Source: Thoreauomyces humboldtii
Taxonomy: Eukaryota > Chytridiomycota > Chytridiomycetes > Spizellomycetales > Powellomycetaceae
Direction of reading: 5' to 3'
Assembly: GCA_027596035.1 (NCBI GenBank)
Contig: JADGJA010000356.1
Coordinates: 1 to 21,809 of the forward strand
DNA: 21,809 nt
How positions within the stretch are numbered: position 1 is the first letter of the stretch; each line of letters begins with the position of its first letter. Positions 1 through 9,500 of the stretch are shown piece by piece. Both the position numbers and the translations under genes were made by a program. A model generated the notes under the pieces. The model made no database searches. It had not been told where the DNA came from and saw only the letters and a list, made by a program, of their open reading frames with translations.

Positions 1-34
1 GTTGAATACCTCCGGGGTAGTTAGCGCTACTCTA

Positions 35-62
35 CACTTACTTTGGCCGTCACTTACTTTGG
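35..62. repeat. 12 bp direct repeat upstream of SHMT
   Basis: The 12-mer CACTTACTTTGG occurs at 35-46 and exactly again at 51-62, a period of 16 bp. It lies about 225-250 bp before the SHMT start codon and directly abuts a TGACTCA heptamer. It may be a duplicated regulatory element or a chance local duplication. Confidence 0.6.
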
Positions 63-69
63 TGACTCA
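63..69. promoter_or_regulatory. TGACTCA site (Gcn4/AP-1-type) upstream of SHMT
   Basis: The exact palindromic heptamer TGACTCA is visible 218 bp before the SHMT ATG. In fungi this is the core site for Gcn4/Cpc1-type bZIP activators of amino-acid biosynthesis, and TGACTC is also the Bas1 core in yeast one-carbon genes. A serine/glycine/one-carbon gene is a sensible target. Use of the site in this organism is inferred; a 7-mer can occur by chance. Confidence 0.4.
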
Positions 70-286
70 AATGTACAAGGAAGGAGGCGAAGTCACTTTC
101 TGGCAGATTTTCCCACGAGGGGAGGCTATCGATATCGAGCACACCAGGAAATGGGGAAGAGACGTGAGTGGAAGAATCAATTTTCTGAAAAAGGCAGTCC
201 CATATGCCGTCCTTCCCCCATCTTGCATTCTCCCACGCACGGCAAAGTCACCCCCATCCCTTACCATACAACCCACGCAAACAATC

Positions 287-1845
287 ATGGTCGCTGAGAA
301 CTGGGTATGTACGCTGCTCGGTCTTCGCAGGAACATGTTAGCTCCGGCCGTTCAAGATGCTAATTCTTCATTCTCCATCAGAACAAGGGCCTGAACACCA
401 CCCTCATTGAGGAGGACAGGGAGATCTATGATCTCATCCGCAAGGAAGAGTGGCGCCAGTACTCATGTCTCGAGCTTATCGCCTCCGAGGTTTGTCGAAC
501 GATGGACTTCCTCGCTTTGCACTCGTGGTCACGCTGAAAGCTAAACTGCTCCCTTCACGCGTAGAACTTCACCTCGCAGGCGGTTATGGAGGCCAACGGT
601 TCCGCGCTTACGAACAAGTACTCTGAGGGACTCCCCGGTGCCCGTTATTACGGAGGCAACGAACACGTGGATGTTATCGAGAACCTCTGCCGCTCCCGCG
701 CGCTTGAGGCGTTCCATCTCGACTCTGCCAAGTGGGGCGTGAACGTGCAGCCCTACTCTGGGTCTACGGCCAACTTCTCTGCCCTCACCGCGCTCCTTAG
801 CCCCCACGACCGTATTATGGGTCTCGATCTGCCATCTGGCGGACATCTGACTCACGGTTACGCTACCGCAAAGAAGAAGGTTTCTTCTTCAGCCATTTAC
901 TTCGAGTCCCTGCCGTATCAGGTCGACATGAAGACCGGCATCCTGGACTACGACAAGTTGGAGCAGAGCGCTGAACTCTACCGCCCCAAGCTTATCATTT
1001 GCGGCGCGAGCGCGTACGCTCGCGAGTGGGACTATGCTCGTCTGCGCCAGATCGCTGACAAGCACGGCGCCTACCTTCTTGCCGACATCGCTCACATCTC
1101 TGGTCTCGTCGCCGCCCAAGAAGCCGCCGATCCCTTCCAGTACTGCGATGTGGTTACCACGACCACCCACAAGACCCTCCGCGGGCCCCGCGCCGGTCTT
1201 ATCTTCTTCCAGCGCGCACCCAAGGGTGAGAAGAACTCTGATCTGGAGGACAAGGTCAACTTCGCCGTCTTCCCTTCCAACCAGGGCGGTCCCCACAACA
1301 ACACCATTGCCGGTATTGCTGTCGCGCTTAAGCAGGCCGCTAGCCCGGAGTTCAAGATCTACGCCAAGCAGGTCAAGGCCAACGCTGTGGCGCTGGCGGA
1401 GGCTCTTAAATCCAAGGGCTACAAGATCGTGACCGACGGTACCGAGAACCACTTGGTACTCTGGGACCTCCGACCCCAGGCCCTGACGGGATCCAAGATG
1501 GAGAAGATTTGCGATTTGGTCTCGATCACTGTGAACAAGAACGCTGTCCACGGAGATGTTTCTGCGCTGGTTCCCGGCGGTGTTCGTCTCGGCACGCCAG
1601 CGCTCACTTCCCGTGGTCTCAAGGAGGCTGATTTCGTCAAGATTGCCGAGTTCTTGGACCGCGCCGCGCAGCTCGCCATCACCGTTCAGAAGAGCACCGG
1701 AAAGCTCATCAAGGACTTCGTCGTCGCTCTCGACAGCAGCGAGGAGGTTAAGACCCTCAAGTCAGACGTAGAGAAGTTTGCGCGATCCTTCTCCATGCCC
1801 GGCTTCGACCCTTCCACTGTCCCTGAGGACTGCCGTGGTCACTAA
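287..1845 (+). CDS. Serine hydroxymethyltransferase, cytosolic type
   Basis: This PLP enzyme interconverts serine plus tetrahydrofolate with glycine plus 5,10-methylene-tetrahydrofolate, feeding one-carbon metabolism. I splice three exons: 287-304, 382-489 and 580-1845. The introns are 77 and 90 nt, with GTATGT and GTTTGT donors and CAG acceptors. The product has 463 residues, normal for the family. It starts MVAENW, and no mitochondrial leader is visible, so the cytosolic isoform is inferred. The N-terminal ELIASE motif ends exon 2. Further motifs are [14 protein letters not shown], the DIAHISGL stretch, and the PLP-lysine motif [12 protein letters not shown] with Lys at about residue 240. 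The C-terminal part carries [16 protein letters not shown]. The strongly C-biased third codon positions of exon 3 suggest high expression and create long antisense open frames. It runs tail-to-tail with the next gene. Identification is very secure. Confidence 0.97.
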
Positions 1846-2048
1846 TCTGTTGGACGTCCGCTAGCTTGTTTCTTTTCTCTCCTCGCTGTAAGCCTCAGAT
1901 AAGCCTCTATACATGTACCTTCTCTTTTTTCTTTTATTATAAACGGCTTTGACCAAACCCTTGTGACCAAGACATCAATCATGGCTTCCTCGATCGGCGC
2001 TCGTCCGTGCACTTTTGCATTGCACAGATTGGTATTACATTCAATGGA
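1846..2048. other. Tail-to-tail intergenic region (3' ends)
   Basis: These 203 bp separate the SHMT stop from the stop of the convergent fimbrin-like gene. The stretch is T-rich at about 1915-1940 and contains an A/T run (TTTTATTATAAA) that could serve 3'-end formation. No gene was found. Confidence 0.5.
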
Positions 2049-3808
2049 CTACGACTTGAGCTTTACAAACTCCTTTGGTCTCTCTTGCTTCTTCTCTTTC
2101 ACCGGATTCAAGGCGATTTGGTGCTCAGTGTAGAGTTTTATCTTGTCTCCCAGAAGCGAGTTAATCTAAACAGCAAAGCGTTAGCTCTGCAAATGGGCAC
2201 CTGCACTGACAGCGTCCAACCTTCTCGTTTTGCGCCGCACGCTCCGCGAGGATGTGAATCACGTTCTTGTTCTCACGATTCTCGTCCAATATCTCCTTAA
2301 CGAAATCCTGCAGGTCCGATGACAGGAAATCCAATTCCTGCTCAAGCGAGGACGCCTCCCGGATCGGAGCCACGGGTGTCGCCTCGATTGTTCCCGCGGG
2401 GGCAGGAATCCCACCCAGCAGTTTCCCAAGCTTGGCGGCAAGGTTGCCCTGAGCACGGACTGCGATGACGTGATCCCGAAGTGTGGAACGAACCGCGCCG
2501 AGCTTGTCACCTACGAGTGTTCGTATGGCCTGCTGCGTGCTCGTGGCCGTGGCTTGATCGTCCTTGAGCGCTGCGAAGCGAGCCGACAGGTCGTGAAGCT
2601 TTTCGGCGTACTCTTCCGACTCGTGCTGCTTCTCCATCCGGAGGTCGTCGATGGAACGTTGGAAACTCGTCGTCTCGGCCGATACTTTGCTCTCGAATGT
2701 GGTCACTGTCGTCTCGTACAGCTGACGTTGGGTGTCCAGATCTCGAGACAGGGAGAGAACGGATTTTTCCAGTTCGATGATCTTTGCGCGGTAGGTCGCG
2801 TTGTCGGCCTCTAACCTTTCCGACCGGATCGTAGCTGCTCGAGCTTCATCCTCGGTGGGAAGATGGATGGCGATGTACTTGCTGAACACCGTCGCAACGA
2901 ACGCGAGATTAAGTCTGGCCTGTCCGCCGACGATATCGCTGACGGTGACAAACTTGCGCACGCCTAGCTTCTCGGCCGCCGAAAGGATCCCACGAGCGCG
3001 CGCTTCCCGGTCTTCGACAGGGATGGTAGCGATCTCTGCAAGATCGTCCGAGACGGAACGTTTCGACCACGGCAGGACCTGCTTGAGAAGAAGAATGTAG
3101 GCTTCGCCGTCCGCCACGTCCTTTCCAAAGTTCTGGACGCGGCGATCCGTTCCGGCTCGAGAAAGATGGTAGTTGAACCATCGAAGCAGGACGCCTTCGT
3201 TCGTGAGGGATATCAGATGCGTCAGGCTTTCTCCAGGTTCCAAGAGCCGTATGAGTTCCGGGTGCGACGGCACGTTGATGTCCGACAGCAGATGCGCGCG
3301 GATGAGCTGCCACATCACCCCGAGCACAAGGTCGGGCTTTTTCGCAAGAAAGTCCTGCGCCCCCAAGTTGACGATGTGTGCGACTCCTTTTGCTGCCTCC
3401 ATGCAGATGTTGAGATTATTCGTGGCCTCGAGAACCGCCTTCGTCTGCTCCGGACTGTTCTTATCATTGCTTGCTGTAGCCGACAGAAGCGACGTGTCGA
3501 CGTGAAGGTTGAGCTTGCTGATGTTGACAGTGTTTCCTTTGACGGCATTGATTACATGTGCCAACAGGACACCGTCCTGCAAATTCGAAAAGAAGTTGTC
3601 TCTGGATATCGGGAGATACTGTCATAGAAAGATACACTCGTCAGAGTTCGGAGCAATAACCCAGGTCATTGTTGCGGCATACTTTCGGCGTGAGGTGCTC
3701 AGAGTTATCCGCAAAAAGGTTTCGAATATGTTCCGCGAACGCGTCGACTTCCCGATCCAGGTTTTCCTTGCTATCCTTTGGAGGAGAGAGCTGCGGGTGC
3801 TGCGACAT
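2049..3808 (-). CDS. Fimbrin-like protein: two calponin-homology domains plus coiled coils
   Basis: The exons are 3808-3683, 3618-2221 and 2165-2049, with introns of 64 and 55 nt. The second intron has a perfect CTAAC branch point, and removing it adds 38 residues to the C terminus. The product has 546 residues. A CH domain at about 43-155 opens with YLPIS and has DGVLLAHVIN and NLGAQDFLAKKPDLVLG, the signature of the first CH of fimbrin/plastin. A second CH lies at about 172-295 (LLRWFNYHL, DGEAYILLLKQVLP). Together they resemble one actin-binding domain of fimbrin. In place of the second actin-binding pair there is a heptad-rich coiled coil at about 300-400, another acidic helical stretch near 440-505, and a basic tail. 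No EF hands are seen. Actin binding is inferred from the family; the coiled coil could pair two copies and so restore bundling. It is divergent from the F-BAR gene. Confidence 0.85.
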
Positions 3809-4181
3809 GTCCGATTGTAAGCCGATGAGGAGCCCGGGGGTTTGAAAGATTCGTCACTGCTTGCGTGTGATAAAAATGGTTTCTTATAGTCGAGAGGTTT
3901 TGTTGTTTACGATTGTGAAGGGAATACAGTCACGTTGTTCGCGCGCTTGGCAACCCCGAAATAGACCATGCATGTACCATGCGCGTTCTACCCCTCTGAC
4001 CGTATAAGCGCAAACAGATCTAGCTCCTTTGAGGTCGAACTTTAAGCATCTTGAAGGACCGTCGTAGCGCTTTTGCCCAAACGACATAGATCGCAACGTC
4101 GGACAGCCTCTCGAACGGCGGCAAGCAGGACCTTGTGGATTACATCAGCAGCTTGGACACTAAAAGAGCTTACAGAGGACG
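3809..4181. promoter_or_regulatory. Shared divergent promoter region (fimbrin-like / F-BAR)
   Basis: The start codons of the two divergent genes are 373 bp apart and no other gene lies between. A TATA-like TATAAG is present at 4003-4008 on the plus strand, about 175 bp before the F-BAR ATG. A TATAAGAA lies at about 3881-3888 on the minus strand, about 75 bp before the fimbrin-like ATG. These are sequence resemblances only; transcription starts cannot be read from sequence. Confidence 0.45.
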
Positions 4182-6344
4182 ATGGGCTCACCCGCCGAAC
4201 CGACATTCGGGAGAACACTTTGGGTAAAGCATGATCTTCACTTTTCATGACGTGACTTTGCAAGCGAGCTCACATAGTCAACGTTCAGGATCAATGGGAG
4301 CAAGTCGAGACTTACACTCGCATCGGGACGACCTCTCTCGAAAAGTTTAACGACTTCCTGAAGCGAAGGTCCGAGATCGAAGCCGAATATGCAAAAGCTT
4401 TGCAAAAGCTGGTGAAGCTGCAAAAAGATGAAGCCGTAGCGGCACGGCCTAAGGAAAAGGGAGGATTCGGGATGGCTGTCATGAGCGGGTTAGCGACTTG
4501 GAGCCCTGCATGACTCCGATGTTATGATGTCCGGGACGCTAACAAGATGCCGAATATAGGACTGTATCGCAGAGCTGGCTGCAGCTCCTGACAGTTACGG
4601 AACATACCGCTGCCTTTCACACCACGCTGTCGGAACAGCTCGATGGCGAGATGCGAAAATCCATCAAAACACAGATCAAGGACAATGACAAGATATTCAA
4701 GCAGGTAGAAGATTTTTGAGAGTACCAGCTTATAAAACTATCTACTCATGACATGATTTTGTGGTACCTGTAGCAATTTGATGAGATACGAAAACAGACG
4801 CTCGAATATCGGAAAGCGGTTGATACGCTAGAAAAGACGCGGTTGAAGTACGACAAAGCTACGGGGGACATGGATGCCGCTCGACAAATGTATGAAGGAG
4901 CAAATCAGAACATGAACAAGACTGCGAAGGACATCGAAAAGGTGACGAAGAGGAGCTGCGCAGATGGACGTGAACGCAGGAATAATTGATGCTGCTGGTT
5001 GCGATGTGCGCAGTTGAGGTCTGATGCTGAGAAGAAGGCCATCATTGCTCAAGATGCTGCGACCGGATACAAGCAATGCATTGGTAGATATATGCTGGTA
5101 TCGGCCCTCAATCCTGCCGAAATGCTAACTATTTCCGCAGAACAAACAAATGTGGCAAAAGAGAGGTTTTACGAAGAGACTTTACCAACGCTCCTAGACG
5201 TCAGTTCACGTAAAGGTTGAGGTTGAATCCGGCAACAGAAATCTGATAGCTATTGCTGTTAGGATATACAATCGAAAGACGAGACCGCTCGGATCGATTT
5301 CACCCGCAAGGCATTCCTGCGATATGCCGACCTTCTGAACGCCCAGACTCCCTCCATCACATCCAGCATCGAAGCCATGGTTTCCATATTCGACAAGATT
5401 AGTCCACAGTACGATTCCGGCACATTCGTCAAGCTTTGCAAAACCAATGCCGCGTATCCCCCAGACTTTACGTTCGAGGAGCGCGCATTGACAAGCGCAG
5501 GTGGCGCCGGTCCACAACGCAAGTCTCTCGTACGAGGCTTTACGAAATCCAGTCTGGAGGTGGACGAGAACAAGGAGGACGCCATCCTCACCATGCCCGC
5601 CAGCAAGTCTTCCAGGAAAAAGGCTGTCGAACGTGTCAAGCTATTGGACCGGGAGCTGTCAGAGTGCGAGAAGAAGCGACAGGGATGCGAGACGCTCATC
5701 AGCGTGTACGCAACAAAGCCAGAGATCTCTCACGATCCAAAAGTGGCGCGAGATCTGGACGATCAAATAAAAGCGATCGACGCGAGAGTCAGCTACGTGA
5801 CGGGGAAGAAACAGAAGCTGATGGCGTACATCGCTCAGATGGATGGAACACCCATGCCGGACGGCATGCCGGGGAACCCGTCACCACTCACGCCTTTCAC
5901 GCCCGACTCACCGACTACTGCGAGTTTCCGGAGCATAGATTCTGCACTCATACCTACAAATGATTTCGAGCCATCGGATCCTTACGGGCATCCCAGCGGG
6001 GTGGAGGAAACGGCCCCTAGTCAGAGTTTGGGACGCGCTCGTATGATCTACGATTATGAGGGTGCGCCGGGCGATCTCTCGGTTGTAGCAGGAGAGGAGA
6101 TCGAGGTGCTCGAGAAACAGGACGATGGGTAAGTTGTTAAGAAATGGGAAATCAAGTTCTCGTGGTCTCTCCGTTTTATTAAAGGCTTTACTGTTTCTAG
6201 ATGGTGGAAGGCCCGCGTAGATAGAGCGGAAGGACCGGTGGAAGGCTTTATACCAGGGTACCATGATGCGCCGTTTTTCGTGACCGTACTCAAAACTCAC
6301 TAATCCCGGCATTATCTCGCAGGAACTACACGGAAGAAATCTGA
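4182..6344 (+). CDS. F-BAR / HR1-like / SH3 protein, Bzz1/TOCA type
   Basis: This is a membrane-curving adaptor expected at endocytic actin sites. I splice nine exons: 4182-4223, 4289-4488, 4560-4704, 4774-4941, 5014-5083, 5141-5199, 5263-6128, 6201-6257 and 6323-6344. Together they make 1629 nt, 542 residues. The N terminus shows the F-BAR opening FGRTLWDQWEQ followed by FLKRRSEIEAEYAKALQKL, with the rest of the F-BAR helices to about residue 260. A second coiled region at about 344-430 (VKLLDRELSECEKK onward) resembles the HR1 motif of CIP4/TOCA proteins. A Pro/Ser linker follows, then one SH3 at about 486-541 with ALYDY-like MIYDYEG, the tryptophan pair WWKAR, and GFIPGNYTEEI at the very end. 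The last intron (6258-6322) is needed to finish the SH3; read-through would replace that end with unrelated residues. Yeast Bzz1 has two SH3 domains, here only one. Confidence 0.88.
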
Positions 6345-6566
6345 GCAGCTCTTTTCGTCTCTATCTCTTTCATCCCATTTCCCGTCGTCTGATACTAATT
6401 TTTGCCTGGTCTTTGAAAACGTTTACCAGCTATGCTGGAAATCGTGGGCGAAGGGAGTCTCTCTTGCAGCACTGCCAGTACCCGAAAGCAGCCAGGTTTT
6501 AGGTCCGAAATAGGTCAAGATTGGGGGAAACAGTGGGACAATACGTGTGGGGGGAGCTTATGGGAA
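6345..6566. other. Tail-to-tail intergenic region
   Basis: These 222 bp lie between the F-BAR stop and the VPS15 stop. The stretch is pyrimidine-rich at the start. I found no open frame of interest, no tRNA-like fold and no repeat. Confidence 0.5.
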
Positions 6567-9500
6567 CTACTTCCAAGCTTTTAAAACACCATCACGACTT
6601 GCCGTAATGATCATCGGGAACGGAACGCGAGTTATCGTCATCCCAACGATTGCATCTCTGTGGTACTCGAGACTGCCGGCGCTGGGGAGCCCAGAGGGTG
6701 GGTCTGAGGTGCGGGCAGGGGTGCCACGGCCATCGTTGCGGTGTCCAGATGATGGAGACGCGCCCCTGGGGGGGAGGGTCCGGTCTCCGGTTGAAGAACT
6801 TATGGATTGCCCAGACGAGTGAGAGCCTGTGCGTGCATGTCGCCTGGCGGGTGCACCTGTACTGGTGGTCTCAAAGGGGTCCGGCGTGAAGTGGTGAGTA
6901 GGAGTGTACTCAAAGTTGAACGCGATTTTGCCGTAAATATGTGAACTACCGAGGTGTTAGTCACTGTGGCAAGACAACTGAAAACAACGAAACAATGACA
7001 CACCTGTAGCGTGGCCGAGCCTCATTGCTTTGCAGTCCGACGACCACGTAAGAAGTATCTGGCGCGTCAGTAGCCAACAGTCGAATCTTTCGGTCACTCC
7101 CGCAGCACAAGATGTAGCCCGTTTCAGGCATGGCTTCAAAAGCATTGATGCAAAGTTCGCTAGCGCCAGCGCCGCGAGCTTCCGATGATGCGCCAGTCTT
7201 TTTGCTTCTCAAAAAGTCGTCGATTTCTGGTGGCAAAACAGCCTGTAAAATCGCGCAACTCAGTAAATACTACCCAATACAAACGCATTATATGGGGACA
7301 GCGCACCTTCAAACCATCGCCATATATGTCCTGCATTTGTTTCTCGACGTCAGTGCCGGCAGGAGCCCCAGCGATCGCGCACCACACCTGCGTGCACTCC
7401 GCGGACTCTACATTCCAGATGCTAATTTCGTTTGTATTACCATCGACGGCTGCAGCAAGATAGGGCGGAGCTCCTCTGCCGGCGGCTGGCCACCATCGCA
7501 TCGTAATAATGCGGCTTCGCGACGGATGAACAAAAGACTTGACACGCACTCCAAAACGGAGGTCCCATATCGTAAATACGCCACGGTGTGTACCGGTGAC
7601 AAGAAAAACTCTTCGCGGATCCAGGAGCATGGCCGTGACGTGGCCGTAGTATGGAGGGACTTGAAGTGTCCAGGATTCTGTCATGGTTCGCAGATCAAAT
7701 CCGCAAAGTCGCCCTCTTGCCGTGGCGTACACAAGATTTGACTGCGTTTCTGACTCGTAGTGGTCTAGCAAGACTGCATGATCATTCTCAAGATGAAGCG
7801 TACGGATCAAGTGGTAACCCGTATATCGGTTCGCAGTTCCGGTCTTGACAACTTCGATTCGGCAGACATGTATGCTGCCATCATCCGAGGCGGACGCAAG
7901 TGTGTGCGTGTTTTCACAGAACGTCAAGGCTTTCACTTTACCCTCGTGACCCGAGTAGGTTAGACGGGCGCGATTCGTCACGTTGCGCTCGAGACGCATG
8001 GTATCCCAAATCTTGACGGTTTTATCATCCGAGCATGTTGCAAAGAAGCTGTTGTCGGCCGCAATCTTGATTGCATTGATCCCGGCAGTGTGTTCAACAA
8101 GGTGGGCGACAAGAGTGCCGGCGGGACGCCAGTCCTTCAAATCGAAAGCGCTGGGAGCGCCAGTGGCACTTGCTATCGGCGCCGCCGGTGCTTGAGCTGA
8201 CTTCGACCGTTTCTGTCGTTGTGGCGGGACGCCGCCCAAGCCTGGTGGAAGCGATACCTTGGGACCTAGTTCGGGGATCGGAGGTGGGAAAAATTCCTTG
8301 ACTTTCTTGTCAAGAAGAATCTTCAGATAGAGGTCCTTTCCGTCCACGGCGAAATTACTGGCAGTCACATCTCGGCGCTGACTTTGCACACCGATGGGAT
8401 GATCGTTCGCGGTCAGCAGTGAAATGCGATCGGCATTAGAATCTTCGGCTGTTGACGAGGTGATGCTTTCCCGGCGAGGGTCCAATCGACGTGCCCGCGG
8501 CTCCGCAATCGGGGCGAGAAGAGATGGAACAAAATTGCTTTGCACACCAGGATTTGCGACCTGGCCACGGACAGGTGACCCCAAAGACGTTGTTGAGGAG
8601 CTTCGATGCATATTCGAAACGTAACTTGACGATCCAGTTCCGGGATTATTCTTGACCAGAGATGCAACAGCGGTTCTTGGAGTTGGAGACTCCCGGTCGC
8701 GTCCAGGTAACGGGGATACCGAATCGGCCCACCCGGGTTGGATGAGCGAGGTATCAGAGGCTCCCCTTCGATGATGATTGTTGGCTGCCCGGACGTTGCG
8801 AAGGGCTGCAGGCACAGGGGACGGCGAAGGGCTGCAGATGTTCGGATCAGTAATTTGAGAGACGTTGGAATCGGAGACGGCGCGAGTCATTCGGTTCTCT
8901 TCGACGTGTCTCTGCAAAAACTATATCCCAGGATCAAAAAGCGAGATGATGAGAACAAATCCTGGCAATTGTCAAACGAAATAGAGTGCGATACCGGGGA
9001 AGGAATTTCTTCGCCCCAAGAATTTTGTGGTGATAGGAACAGCGTTTGTGGGGTTGCGCCAAAGTTTTTTAACGCCACGAAGTCTGACTGCAGAGAAGGT
9101 AATGCAGTGGCGGATAAGCGACTAGAAACAATCGTTTACACCTGGGCTAGAGCCTACCTTAGCCTCCATTTCATCAGGATATGCCCACTGATTTTTTGAG
9201 TCAGCAGCTTGCTTTCTATACAAGCAATAAGTCATTAGGCAGTCCCTGATAACTCCGCGAAGAATTTGGTTCACAGACCTCAATCGTGCTTGAGCCAGCT
9301 TCGAAATGTAGTACTTCATTGCAAAAAGCTTCTCCTTGTCTTCGTCAGTCATACCTAAATCCCGCAGACGCTGCAACAGCTCGTTGCTGTACGATAGCTC
9401 AAGTAAAGGTTACGGCAGCGAGAGAATCGCAAATGTACTGACCTTTCCGAGGGTTGACCCCCTGGTCGATCGCCTTGGACTCCACCAGATCCACCGAACT

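Noticed and set aside
2..394. Open frame of about 130 codons covering the SHMT promoter and first exon
   Set aside because: It reads through the promoter, exon 1 and intron 1 in another frame, and its product has no domain-like pattern.
889..1551. Long antisense open frame (220 codons) opposite SHMT
   Set aside because: It lies wholly inside the SHMT coding exon and arises from its strong third-base C bias; the product is low-complexity and resembles nothing.
2161..2220. Fimbrin-like protein ending at 2161 by read-through
   Set aside because: That end reads as Cys-rich non-conserved residues; a 55 nt intron with a CTAAC branch point in the same place leads to an in-frame basic 38-residue tail.
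6547..6822. Small plus-strand open frames after the F-BAR gene
   Set aside because: They lie opposite the last VPS15 exon, which codes the final WD40 repeat ending in TASRDG...WK.
7130..7741. Plus-strand open frame of about 200 codons opposite VPS15
   Set aside because: The minus strand here codes conserved WD40 repeats with introns in phase, so this is a shadow frame.
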